The translations under genes and the position numbers were made by a program. Positions 24,985 through 36,251 of a stretch of DNA of 64,000 bases are shown piece by piece. The stretch spans positions 43,839,095 through 43,903,094 of the forward strand of contig JACMZG010001914.1 of assembly GCA_018340805.1 (NCBI GenBank), given 5' to 3'. Within the stretch, counting starts at the first letter, position 1. Each line of letters opens with the position of its first letter. Below the pieces are notes generated by a model that was not told the DNA's origin, searched no databases, and saw nothing but the letters and a program-made list of their open reading frames with translations. This DNA comes from Microvelia longipes (lineage: Eukaryota; Arthropoda; Insecta; Hemiptera; Veliidae).

Positions 24985-25676
24985 ACACAGCGTATAATAC
25001 AATCCACTACGCCAGTGTGACGTTTAACACAGCGTATAATATATCTACTATGCCAGTGTGACGTCACCGAATTATCACAGCGTATAATATAATCCACTAT
25101 GCCAGTGTGACGTCACCGAATCAACACATCGTATAATATAATCTACTATGCCAGTGTGACGTCACCGAATTAACACAGCGTATAATATAATCTACTTTGC
25201 CAGTGTGACGTCACTGAATCAACACATCGAATAATATAATCTACTATGCCAGTGTGACGTCACCGAATTAACACAGCGTATAAATATAATTACTATGCCA
25301 GTGGACGTCACCTTTAACAGCGTATAATATAATCTGCTATGCCAGTGTGACGTCACCGAATTAACACAGCGTATAATATAATCTACTATGCCAGTGTGAC
25401 GTCACCGAATTAACACATCGTATAATATAATCCACTACGCCAGAGTGACGTCACCGAATTAACACATCGTATAATACAATCCACTACGCCAAAGTGACGT
25501 CACCGAATTAACGCAGCGTATAATACAATCCACTACGCCAGTGTGACGTCAACAAACTAACACAGCGTATAATACAATCTACTATGTCAGAGTGACGTCA
25601 CCGAAATAACGCAGCGTATAATACAATCCACTACGCCAGAGTGACGTCACCGAATTAACACAGCGTATAATACATT
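24985..25676. repeat. 49-bp minisatellite with CRE palindromes, ~14 units
   Basis: The unit is about GTGACGTCACCGAATTAACA plus CAGCGTATAATATAATCTAC plus TATGCCAGT. Twelve units carry an intact TGACGTCA. One has GGACGTCA and one has TGACGTTT. Substitutions alternate between sub-variants (CAGCG/CATCG, TATAAT/TACAAT), which suggests multi-unit expansions. Confidence 0.95.
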
Positions 25677-25734
25677 TCACTATGATATGCCTTTGAACCT
25701 TAAGCTAGTGTGTAAGATATAATATTTGTATCAC

Positions 25735-25870
25735 TTGATTTCTGCACCGGAGGTCTGGGGTTCGTAGCCGAGGCTATGCTCTCAATATTGTTTGTTTAGT
25801 AGATGAGACCCACCTGAGGAGTTTCCTACAAGGAGAATACGAGAGTTCCTGTTAAACGGGGATTATAAGT
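25735..25870 (+). mobile_element. degenerate SINE, family S1
   Basis: GCACCGGAGGTCTGGGGTTC leads into a B-box-like GGTTCGTAGCC, then AGATGAGACCCACCTGAGGA and a final AACGGGGATTATAAGT. These match the order of the S1 SINE at 22775-23035, but the middle is deleted. Confidence 0.55.
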
Positions 25871-26709
25871 TATTTTAATTTAGAAATATTAGGGGTAAAG
25901 TAATTTCACAAATAAGTTTTCAAGACTGCGTGTTCTAAATTATCCGGTGTAGTTTACATAGCACCTAATAGTTAGCTTGGAAGGTACCGTTTTTGGAACC
26001 CCTACCCCACATGTCCAGGCAGTAGATATGTGGCGCCCGGTTCGCTAGACAATTAGACATGTGTACCTTTATTTGATTTTCCATGCCCTGTTATTGTCCG
26101 TACCGATTGTTAGTTTTGGCTTTGCTAATTTTAACTTCAGTCCTTAAAAATCGCCGATATGTGCAAATTTACACGGGTTTTGGAAGGAGTTCACGATTTT
26201 TTAGGATAGTTTACTTCACGAGGTCAAGAAACTAATTGTTATGTTTTAATTCGTTAAAACATAGGCTTATTGATTTATATCAATATACGTCGCTCTGTAT
26301 CCTTCCGAGTATCCAGCTAACGTCTCGTATTAAAGGATTACGAATAGTTCTATTAAAATTTCAAAAATATTATTGTGAGTTCTAGACTTGACTATAAACA
26401 ACTACCTCCATTCCCGCATGGTAATGACGACTAGCACTAAATTACCTTAAAATAATCTTAAATTATATTAACTAAAATAGTTTAAAGATGACTTAGCTTT
26501 CGCTAAAGCTGCAAATTCGAATAATTTAAAAAATCGAGTTTTCTTTGATCCACCGTTTCACATGAAAACCCTAACTAACATAGAAGTTAACTTTGAATGA
26601 CATAACATACACTTTGACTAAACGTTTACTCCATTATACTTGAAACACTTCGTCAAAGTTTTTCGTCTAAGTACATAATAAACATTTTGTTTATATGGTA
26701 ACAAAACAG
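25871..26709. other. non-coding stretch, nothing recognised
   Basis: No open frame with support and no obvious repeat. Confidence 0.55.
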
Positions 26710-26797
26710 AAAATCGGGTACAGGGTACCTCGGAACTTTTCCTCATTACATCGGATTCGATCATGCTCCCTGCTTCACTCGTCCTCAGAAATACAGT
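26710..26797 (-). repeat. end fragment of the 5S-like composite repeat
   Basis: GGGTACAGGGTACCTCGGAA followed by TTTTCCTCATTACATCGGAT and CTTCACTCGTCCTC matches, in reverse orientation, the GTAC end of the composite repeat at 33850-33945. It lies immediately beside the first unit of the 43-bp minisatellite. Confidence 0.6.
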
Positions 26798-27554
26798 TCG
26801 CCAAACCGGAATAATATTGTTTGACATGTCTAATTAGTTAGGTGAGGACCGGAACAATATTGTTTGACATGTCTAATTAGTTAGGCGAGTACCGGAATAA
26901 TATTGTTTGACATGTCTAATTAGTTAGGCGAGTACCAGAATAATATTGTTTGACATGTCTAATTAGTTGGGTGGGGACCGGAATAATATTGTTTGACACA
27001 TCTAATTAGTGAGGTGAGTACTGGAATAATATTGTTTGACATGTCTAATTAGTTAGGTGAGGACTGGAATAATATTGTTTGACATGTCTAATTACTTGGG
27101 TGAGGACTGGAATAATATTGTTTGACATGTCTAATTAGTTAGGCGAGGACTGGAACAATATTGTTTGACATGTCTAATCAGTTAGGTGAGGAAAGGAATA
27201 ATATTGTTTGACATGTCTAATTAGTTAGGTGAGACTGGAATAATATTGTTTGACATATCTAATTAGTTAGGTGAGGACTGGAATAATATTTGTTTGACAT
27301 ATCTAATTAGTTAGGTGAGGACTGGAAATAATATTGTTGAGTCTGGAATAATATTGTTTACATATCTAATTAGTTAGGTGAGGACTGGAATAATTGTTTG
27401 ACATGTCTAGTTCACATTCTACTAGTCTAATTAGTTACCTGGAATAATATTGACGGACTGGAATAATATTGTTTGACATGTCTCTTAATATTGGACATGT
27501 CTAATTAGTTACTGAAATAATATTGTTTGACATGTCTAATTAGTTAGGTAAGGA

Positions 27555-27662
27555 CTAATAATATAAATAAATAAATCGTTTATTTATATATAAATACCTG
27601 TTTACAAAGGTTAAATTACAAATTATAAATAAATAAAATAATATATATTGTTTATAATAACT
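27555..27662. repeat. non-satellite insert in the 43-bp array, copy 1
   Basis: TAAATAAATAAATCGTTTATT, then ACCTGTTTACAAAGGTTAAA and TATTGTTTATAATAACTG. The same ~108-bp block recurs at 29783-29893 at the same kind of junction, 2.23 kb away. Confidence 0.85.
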
Positions 27663-29782
27663 GAATAATATTGTTTGACATGCCTTAATTAGTTAGGTGA
27701 GACCGGAATAATATTGTTTGATATGTCTAATTAGTTAGATGAGGACCGGAATAATATTGTTTGACATATCTAATTAGTTAGATGAGACAGCCGGAATAAT
27801 ATTGTTTTGACATGTCTAATTTAGTTAGATGAGGACCGGATATAAATAAATTAGTTAGGTGAGGACTGGAATAATATGTTTGACATATCTAATTAGTTAG
27901 GTGAGGACTGGAATAATATTGTTTGACATATCTAATTAGTTAGGTGAGGACCGGAATAATATTGTTTGATATGTCTAATTAGTTAGATGGGACCTACATT
28001 TACCTTAGTCTTAATTAGTTACCTGGAAAAATATTGTTTGACACGTCTAATTAGTTAGGTGGGACTGGAGTTGACATGTCTATTAGTCTGGAAATATTGT
28101 TTGACATGTTAATTGTTGGGTAAGGACTGGAATATATTGTTTGACATGTCTAATTAGTTTGGTGAGAACCGGAATAATATTGTTTGACATGTGTAATTAG
28201 TTAGATGAGGACCGGAATAATATTGTTTGACTTGTCTAATTAGTTAGGTGAGAACCGGAATAATATTGTTTGACATGTCTAATTAGTTAGGTGAGGACTG
28301 AATAATATTTTTGATATGTCTAATTAGTTAGATGAGGACGGAATAATATTGTTTGATATGTCTAATTAGTTAGATGAGGACCGGAATAATATTGTTTGAC
28401 ATGTCTAATTAGTTAGAGAACCGGAATAATATTGTTTGACATGTCTAATTTGGTTAGATGAGACCGAAATAATATTGTTTGACATGTCTAATTAGTAGGT
28501 GAGAACCGAATAATATTGTTTGATATGTCTAATTAGTTAGTGAGGACCGGAATAATATTGTTTGACATGTCTAATTAGTTAGGTGAGGACTGGAATAATA
28601 TTGTTTGATATGTCTAATTAGTTAGATGAGGACCGGAATAATATTGTTTGACACGTCTAATTAGTTAGGTGAGAACTGGAATAATATTGTTTGACATGTC
28701 AAATTAGTTGGGTGGGGACCGGAATAATATTGTGTGACACATCTAATTAGTGAGGTGAGGACTGGAATAATATTGTTTGACATATCTAATTAGTTAGGTG
28801 AGTACTGGAATAATATTGTTTGACATGTCTAATTAGTTAGGTGAGGACTGGAATAATATTGTTTGACATGTCTAATTAGTTGGGTGAGGACTGGAATAAT
28901 ATTGTTTGACATGTCTAATTAGTTAGGCGAGGACTGGAACAATATTGTTTGACATGTCTAATCAGTTAGGTGGAAAAGGAATAATATTGTTTGACATGTC
29001 TAATTAGTTAGGTGAGGACTGGAATAATATTGTTTGATCTAATTAGTTAGGTGAGGACTGGAATAATTGTTTGACATATCTAATTAGTTAGGTGAGGACC
29101 GGAATAATATTGTTTGATATGTCTAATTAGTTAGATGAGGACCTACATTCTACCTAGTCTAATTAGTTAATTGGAATAATATTGTTTGACACGTTCTAAT
29201 TACTTAGGTGAGGACTGGATAATATTGTTTGACATGTTAATTAGTTGACTGGAATGTTTGGACATGAGGACTGGAATAATATTGTTTGACATGTCTAATT
29301 AGTTGGGTGAGGACTGGAATAATATTGTTTGACATGTCTAATTAGTTGGGTGAGGACTGGAATAATATTGTTTGACATGTCTAATTAGTTAGGTGAGGAC
29401 TGGAATAATATTGTTGACATGTCTAAGGTTAGTTTGACATGGTTAGGTGAGACTGGAATAATATTGTTTGACATATCTAATTAGTTAGGTGAGGACTGGA
29501 ATAATATTGTTTGACATATCTAATTAGTTAGGTGAGGACCGGAATAATATTGTTTGATATGTCTAATTAGATAGATGAGGACCTACATTCTACCTAGTCT
29601 TATTAGTTACCTGGAATAATATTGTTTGACACGTCTAATTACTTAGGTGAGGACTGGAATAATATTGTTTGACATGCCTAATTAGTTGGGTGAGGACTGG
29701 AATAATATTGTTTGACATGTCTAATTAGTTGGGTGAGGACTGGAATAATATTGTTTGACATGTCTAATTAGTTAGGTGAGGA

Positions 29783-29893
29783 ACTAATAATAAATAAATA
29801 AATAAATCGTTTATTTATATATAAATACCTGTTTACAAAGGTTAAGTTACAAATTATAAATAAATAAAATAATATATATTGTTTATAATAACT
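29783..29893. repeat. non-satellite insert in the 43-bp array, copy 2
   Basis: Near-identical to 27555-27662, implying that a ~2.2-kb block of the array was duplicated together with the insert. Confidence 0.85.
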
Positions 29894-31935
29894 GAATAAT
29901 ATTGTTTGACATGCCTAATTAGTTAGGTGAGGACCGGAATAATATTGTTTGATATGTCTAATTAGTTAGATGAGGACCGGAATAATATTGTTTGAATATC
30001 TATTAGTTAGGTGAGGACCGGATAATATTGTTTGATATGTAATTAGTTAGGTGAGGACTGGAATAAATATTGTTTGACATGTCTAATTAGTTGGTGATGG
30101 AATTATATTGTTTGACATATCTAATTAGTTAGGTGAGGACTGGAATAATATTGTTTGCATATCTAATTAGTTAGGTGAGGACTGGAATATATTGTTTGAC
30201 ATATCTAATAGTTAGGTGAGGACCGGAATAATATTGTTTGATATGTCTAATTAGTTAGATGAGGACCTATATTCTACCTAGTCTATTTAGTTACCTGGAA
30301 TAATATTGTTTGACACGTCTAATTAGTTAGGTGAGGACTGGAATAATATTGTTTGATATGTCTAATTAGTTAGATGAGGACCTACATTCTACCTAGTCTA
30401 ATTAGTTACCTGGAATAATATTGTTTGACACGTCTAATTAGTTAGGTGAGGACTGGAATAATATTGTTTGACATATCTAATTAGTTGGTGAGGAGGAATA
30501 ATATTGTTTGACATATCTAATTAGTTGGGTGAGGACTGGAATAATATTGTTTGACATATCTAATTAGTTAGTGAGGACTGGAAGTTTGAATATGTTTACA
30601 TATCTAATTAGTTAGGTGAGGACTGGAATAATATTGTTTGAGTTAGGTGAGGACTGGAATAATATTGTTTGACATATCTAATTAGTTAGGTGAGGACTGG
30701 AATAATATTGTTTGACATATCTAATTAGTTAGGTGAGGACTGGAATAATATGTTTGACATATTAATTAGTTAGGTGAGGACTGGAATAATATTGTTTGAC
30801 ATATCTAATTAGTAGGTGAGGTGAATATATTGTTTGACATATCTAATTAGTTAGTGAGGACCGGAATAATATTTTTGATATGTCTAATTAGTTAGATGAG
30901 GACCTACATTCTACCTAGTCTAATTAGTTACCTGGAATAATATTTGACACGTCTAATTAGTTTGGTGAGGACTGGAATAATATTGTTTGACATGTCTAAT
31001 TAGTTGGGTGAGGCTGGAATAATATTGTTTGACATGTCTAATTAGTTGGGTGAGGACTGGAATAATATTGTTTGACATGTCAATTAGTTAGATGAGGACC
31101 GGAATAATATTGTTTGACATATCTAATTAGTTAGATGAGGACCGGAATAATATTGTTTGATATGTCTAATTAGTCCGGAATATATTGTTTGACATGTCTA
31201 GGTGAGGACTGGAATAATATTGTTTGACATATCTAATTAGTTAGATGAGGAACCAATAATATGTTTGACATATCTAATTAGTTAGATGAGACCGGATAAT
31301 ATTGTTTTGACATGTCTAATTAGTTGATTGAGGACCGGAATAATATTGTTTGACATGTTCTAATTGTTTCTAATAGTTAGGTGAGAACCGGAATAATATT
31401 GTTTGACATGTCTAATTAGTTAGATGAGGACCGGAATAATATTGTTTGACTTGTCTAATTAGTTAGGTGAGACCGGAATAATATTGTTTGACATGAACTA
31501 ATTAGGTGACTGGAATAATACTGGAAATATTGTTTGATATGTCTAATCAGTTAGATGAGGACTAATATTGTTTGACATATATTAGTTTGAGACGGAATAA
31601 TTGTTTGACATGTCTAATTAGTTAGGTGAGAACCGGAATAATATTGTTTGACATGTCTAATTAGTTAGATGAGGACCGAATAATATTGTTTGACATGTCT
31701 AATTAGTTAGATGAGGAGGAATAATATTGTTTATGTTAAGAGGAATTTTAGGTCTAATTAGTTAGATGAGGACCGGAATAATATTTGTTTGACATGTCTA
31801 ATTAGTTAGGTGAGACCGGATAATATTGTTTGACATGTTATTAGTCCGAATATATTGTTTGACTTGTCTAATTAGTTAGGTGAGAACCGGAATAATATTG
31901 TTTGACATGTATAAGTAGTTAAGTGAGAACCAGAA

Positions 31936-32439
31936 GTCTCATAACTGCTTTATTGTTTCTGACCAGATCAATATCTTTTATAATATTCATTTAAATCTCA
32001 GGCTATTCATTTTAAATCTCAGTTAAGAGTGGCGACAATTTCTTTATGTACATGTTGCACCTATTTCTTATGTACTACTGCGCCAAGTAGTCCTTGCTTT
32101 CGACTTATACTAGACTGTCATAGGACACAGTTTGTCTCTTTTTTGTCTCGATGAGTGACATGAAGCAGACAAGAAAAGAAGAATGAAGACGTTTTACATG
32201 TCTGTGAGACCTCAGTCAAGTTGTCTCTTGAACATATCTCACATAGAGTTCTACACATGTGAACTTAGTCAAAAACTGACTTAAAGTAAGTTTCATTTTT
32301 TAAATTTTAAATAAGTATATTTTATTTTTCTTTTGTGCTTTATTTTACTGTTAATAGTCTTTTTAAAAATGCTTAATATGTTATTTCCTGTTTTGACTAC
32401 TGCATCCATTTTTTTCAAATTATTTCTAATGTTTGATGT
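31936..32439. other. non-coding stretch between satellite blocks
   Basis: No recognised feature. The plus-strand frame at 32333-32530 runs into the composite repeat and is incidental. Confidence 0.5.
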
Positions 32440-32680
32440 TGACTTCTCGTTTATTACTTTTCGTCATTTATACCGTAGGTATATAGGAAAAGTATTGTGT
32501 TTGCAAAAAAAAAGTCCGAAACTGGGATGAAAACGGAATTATGCGTTACAGGCGTTTTTAAGACCTCCTGAGTGGTTTTCGCAATGTTGTCTGTCTGTAT
32601 TGTGTGTGTTCTGTTATCATGGTAGTCCTTGTGTATTTATGCTAGAGAGTTGAAAATTAGTAGAAAAATTTCAAAAAATA

Positions 32681-32843
32681 TTATTTCGGTCCTCACCTAA
32701 CTAATAAGACATGTCAAACAATATTATTTCGGTCCTCACCTAACTAATTAGACATGTCAAACAATATTATTTCGGTCCTCATCTAACTAATAAGACATGT
32801 CAAACAATATTATTCGGTCCTCACCTAATTAGACATGTCAAAC
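32681..32843. repeat. inverted block of the 43-bp minisatellite, ~4 units
   Basis: TCGGTCCTCACCTAACTAAT followed by AGACATGTCAAACAATATTA is the reverse complement of the 43-bp unit. It lies inside the composite repeat. Confidence 0.95.
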
Positions 32844-33305
32844 GGTCCTAAACTACATATTATGTCCTAACCTATCTAATTAATCTTGTGAAACATTAGA
32901 TTGTGCTATTCGGAAAATATTTTTTTGGACGTCATTAACCCGCAATAATGACTTAGCGAAAATTTTGAAAAATCAACTAACGCGAAAACATTATTCGATC
33001 CGATTGAAATTTAGCACGCATATAGCTATGTATGAGACTAACATATGTGCCAAGTTTCATTTCTTTATCAGTACATAGTTCAATTTTTATCGTATATTTG
33101 TGTACGTTTTTTAAAGAAATGAAAAAAATGGAAAATATTTTAATGTAAATTTCAATATTCTAAGTTAAAATTTTGTAAAAGTGTACCCCTTGACGTAAAA
33201 AATATGTGTACTAAGTTCCGTTATAATATAACAAGTCTATCAATGATTTTTGGTGGATCATAAAAGTTAAGCAGCATCGAGCGTGTTCAGTGCCTGGTTA
33301 AATTA

Positions 33306-33788
33306 GTACGTTCACACACACTCTAGATCGCGGATCGTATAGAATACGTATGCAGTACGGTCAATAACTTCACGGTTCTTGCAGCGTATTTGTTTAGTCG
33401 ATCGAGTGATAACTGATCCGCCAAAACATGGCGTCTTGTATAGTGAACCTTCACTTTGGTTATAAGGAAGTTTAAAACTAAAAATATATTTAATTAAATT
33501 GATTTCTTTGCATAATATAAAGTTACACTAAAATAATATTTCAAAAGTTATTTGATCAAAAACGGTTATATAGAAGTGAAATAAAAGTTCGACGAGAAGG
33601 TTATCCGTTAAATACGATTGTCTCTTAAGGTACACACACAAAAAGACAGCGTATCGGGGATCATTTAGATTCCATCTCCCTAGTTCTAGCGTATGCGATC
33701 GGATCCCCGCTGGTTCATAACCTTAAATTACCGTATTGAGAGATCGTACTCTATACGATACGCGGATCTAAAGTGTGTGTGAACGTAC
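33306..33788. mobile_element. ~483-bp TA-target MITE, copy 2
   Basis: Same GTACGTTCACACACACTC ends and internal CCAAAACATGGCGTCTTGTA block as 21529-22039. It is flanked by TA (33304-33305 and 33789-33790). It interrupts the 5S-like composite repeat just after the 5S module, so it is younger than that copy. Confidence 0.8.
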
Positions 33789-33945
33789 TAAATGACTACT
33801 GGGAATGAAACAAATGTATTTACTATTGCAGTATAAATTTAACGACTTGTACTTCTGAGGCCGAGCGAAGCGAGTCCGAAGCTGAGAGGATGATTGTAGT
33901 GATCCGATGTAATGAAAAGAAAGTGTTCCGAGGCACTACGTACAA

Positions 33946-34719
33946 GATTTTTTTATACTCTATTTATATTTAATTCTCATATACAGAATAATTTTGCTTG
34001 TATGATGTCTTTCGTAGAAATCAAGTTCAAAGTAAAAGTTTATCGATACGATATTGAGTGTTACAGGTGGATTGCCGACTCGTGCCCGAGCTTCGTGTAA
34101 CCTGAAATTTTCTTGTCTTACAACCCATAACGTGAAGATATTCTTACGCCCAGTCTAAACTTCAGCCCGATAAGCAATTAGCTCGCTCTTTTGTATCTGA
34201 TCCTGCAATTTTAGATCCCAAAACCGTCTGGATTTCAGTAAAAATTAAAAAGAAATTATATCTTCAGTTCTTTATAATTAGATACATTTCACAATGACAG
34301 AATCATATCTTTGTAAAATTTAAAAAAAAAAGAAAAGGAAGAATTGGGTCTAGAAATATTCAGTGGATATTAAAGAAAAAAAATGGGATTGTGAAAAAAC
34401 TATTAAAATCTAGAGTAACAAAAAGTGGGAAGAATTAGAAATAAAAAAAAAACGAGTGAGTTGGGTTTTTACAAAGGATTTTGACAAAAATACCGCACTA
34501 ATCTGTAACATCCGACAAATTAGTATTTTTTTCGCTAAAATATGGTGTAAATGTGCCGACCTTAATGTTTAAAAATCGGTTAAAACTGACAAATGATGCG
34601 TAATCTGACGAGCTTGTTGGGTGAGAGATGAGCTTGTTAGAGAGTTCAATGATGGAGTGTCAGAATTGACACTCCATATCAATATCTATATGTCCATATC
34701 TATATGTGCCAATATAAGG
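33946..34719. other. non-coding stretch, nothing recognised
   Basis: A-rich runs and no supported gene. Near 34656-34676 there is a short inverted repeat GGAGTGTCAGAATTGACACTCC. Confidence 0.5.
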
Positions 34720-34732
34720 TACAGGGTTCGTG

Positions 34733-34965
34733 CCGCCTTCGTGGCCGAGGTCGTTAAGGCGTTTGTCTTTACACTGACTTTTGACACCCACAGAGGTCTG
34801 GGGTTTGCATCCCAGATCGCTCTCAGTTTATAGAGATTATTGTTTAATATTTATCGCACTTTAGAATTCACTTTGAGCGTAAACGGTTGCTACTACATCG
34901 AGTGGTTCCTGCAGGGGTTATCCCTGATGAGCCGCAAGGCTAAACGGGCATTATTATTATTATTA
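34733..34965 (+). mobile_element. tRNA-derived SINE with 13-bp target duplication
   Basis: Flanked by perfect TACAGGGTTCGTG repeats (34720-34732 and 34966-34978). The head CCTTCGTGGCCGAGGTCGTT parallels CTCCGTGGCCGTGATCGTAA in the S1 SINE and is followed by the B-box-like GGGTTTGCATCC. The tail contains GTGGTTCCTGCAGG and GCTAAACGGGCATT and ends in (ATT)n. It is a diverged subfamily of the S1 SINE. The intact target duplication marks genuine retroposition. Confidence 0.85.
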
Positions 34966-34978
34966 TACAGGGTTCGTG

Positions 34979-35555
34979 ATCACGCTCCTGTACTGTTTAA
35001 CTATTGTCTTTAGTTCTTACTATGCTATCATTTTTATTTGGGAAATTTGTTTTAATAAAAAGATCATAGAAAATGTAAACACAATTCAGACTTGCAATTA
35101 GGGTTAAAATTAGAGTGCCTACACATACAGAGTAAGGACACAGAAACTTGGATAGCCATCAGAGTGATTTTGCCACAGTTCTCCAAGAAGATCAAGTAGA
35201 GTTTATAATCCTTGTTTAATTACGCAAACAAGTTCGAATATCACCTTGTTTTCACAAAGGCGTTTGTACTTTTCCTCATATAAACCCTAGGTATATAAGA
35301 ATAGTTAGTACATATATTGTGTTTCTATTAAAAATTTCAGACCGGAATCCGATTTATGTCAATAGTAGCTTCAAGTGTGAACATGTTAGAGAATTAAAAC
35401 TTGGTTATCATTAATCTTAAGGACTACCAAAAATAATGTTTTATGTCATCATTAACTGTTATACTATATGAGTCAGGGCAGGAAATTATTGGATCAGTGT
35501 GAGTGATGTGATTAGGTTAATTGTAAGATTTTATATACATTCACACACACACACA
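34979..35555 (+). other. non-coding, with a fragment of the composite repeat
   Basis: At about 35236-35345, CTTTTCCTCATATAAACCCTAGGTATATA and a following CAGACCGGAAT resemble the opening blocks of the composite repeat at 32440. The rest is unrecognised, ending in (CA)n. Confidence 0.4.
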
Positions 35556-35592
35556 ACACTCATATATATATATATATTATATATTATTATAT

Positions 35593-35636
<44 letters not shown>

Positions 35637-35709
35637 TATAATATTATATATATATATATATTATATATATTATATATTATATATATATATATAATATATA
35701 TATATATAT
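35556..35709. repeat. (AT)n microsatellite
   Basis: AT dinucleotide with ATATTATAT interruptions. Confidence 0.95.
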
Positions 35710-36251
35710 ACTTTGAAACGGATTTTGGTCTTGGTCCGAGGTTCCAATCCCGCCATGGCGTCTATCCTATTAGCGATTTTTTCCAAAGAAAATTCGCTAA
35801 AAGGTATTGAAGATATAGATACCCTAAATATCATAATAATATGATAAAAATATCAAATTAGACTTTTCTGCAACTATAGAATATTGTATTAACTTATTTT
35901 ATCAAAATATAAAGAATTCATAAGTTTAGAACAAAGTTAAAACATTTGGCAACACTCTTTTCTGATTTTGTAAATTTTTCATAACTCACGGTTTTTAACT
36001 AATACATTTAAAATTCGCTAATATTGCGGCAGTGTGCGTTAAAACTTCCATTCTACAAATTGCTTCAGAGCAACAAGTTGTTGGTCACATGGTAGTTTAT
36101 CGCCAAGTGGCTACAGGGACGCCGCGGTTTTTAAAGAGATAATTTAGAATTAGGATATTTTGTAGAATTGCTCAAATCCCCCCGTGAGTAAAGTGGGGGA
36201 CCACTTTACTACTTTATAAGACCACATTAAACACAGCTTCTAATCTGCTTC
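35710..36251. other. non-coding stretch, nothing firm
   Basis: CTTGGTCCGAGGTTCCAATCC at about 35732 resembles a tRNA B-box arm, but there is no matching A box or acceptor stem. Otherwise featureless. Confidence 0.4.

Larger units (their letters stand above)
26808..31935. repeat. 43-bp minisatellite, ~5.1 kb
   Basis: The consensus unit joins GGAATAATATTGTTTGACAT, GTCTAATTAGTTAGGTGAGG and ACT/ACC. About 119 unit lengths are present, many intact and many with 1-10 base deletions. Sub-variants alternate (GACATGTC/GATATGTC, AGGTGAGG/AGATGAGG, GACTGG/GACCGG). A longer variant containing ACCTACATTCTACCTAGTCT recurs at about 29140, 29582, 30268, 30388 and 30905, so part of the array has higher-order structure. 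Confidence 0.95.
32440..33945 (+). repeat. composite repeat with 5S-like module, long copy
   Basis: Order of blocks: TTTATACCGTAGGTATATAGG; GACCTCCTGAGTGGTTTTCG; inverted 43-bp satellite units (32681-32843); CCAAGTTTCATTTCTTTATC; a 5S rRNA-like stretch GGATCATAAAAGTTAAGCAG with CATCGAGCGTGTTCAGTGCC (33254-33302); a nested MITE (33306-33788); GAGCGAAGCGAGTCCGAAGC; and a GTAC end. Removing the satellite and MITE leaves a sequence colinear with 10499-11205 read on the minus strand. Confidence 0.6.

Noticed and set aside
24985..25676. CRISPR-like array
   Set aside because: Units are contiguous 49-bp repeats without unique spacers, in a eukaryotic context; the same holds for the 43-bp and 27-bp arrays.
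34920..34960. Hammerhead ribozyme (CTGATGAG ... AAAC in the SINE tail)
   Set aside because: The stem and TAAAC do not give the GAAA core, and the flanks CCC/GGG pair with each other to make a simple hairpin.
35725..35760. tRNA gene
   Set aside because: Only a B-box-like arm is present; no A box, anticodon arm or acceptor pairing could be built.
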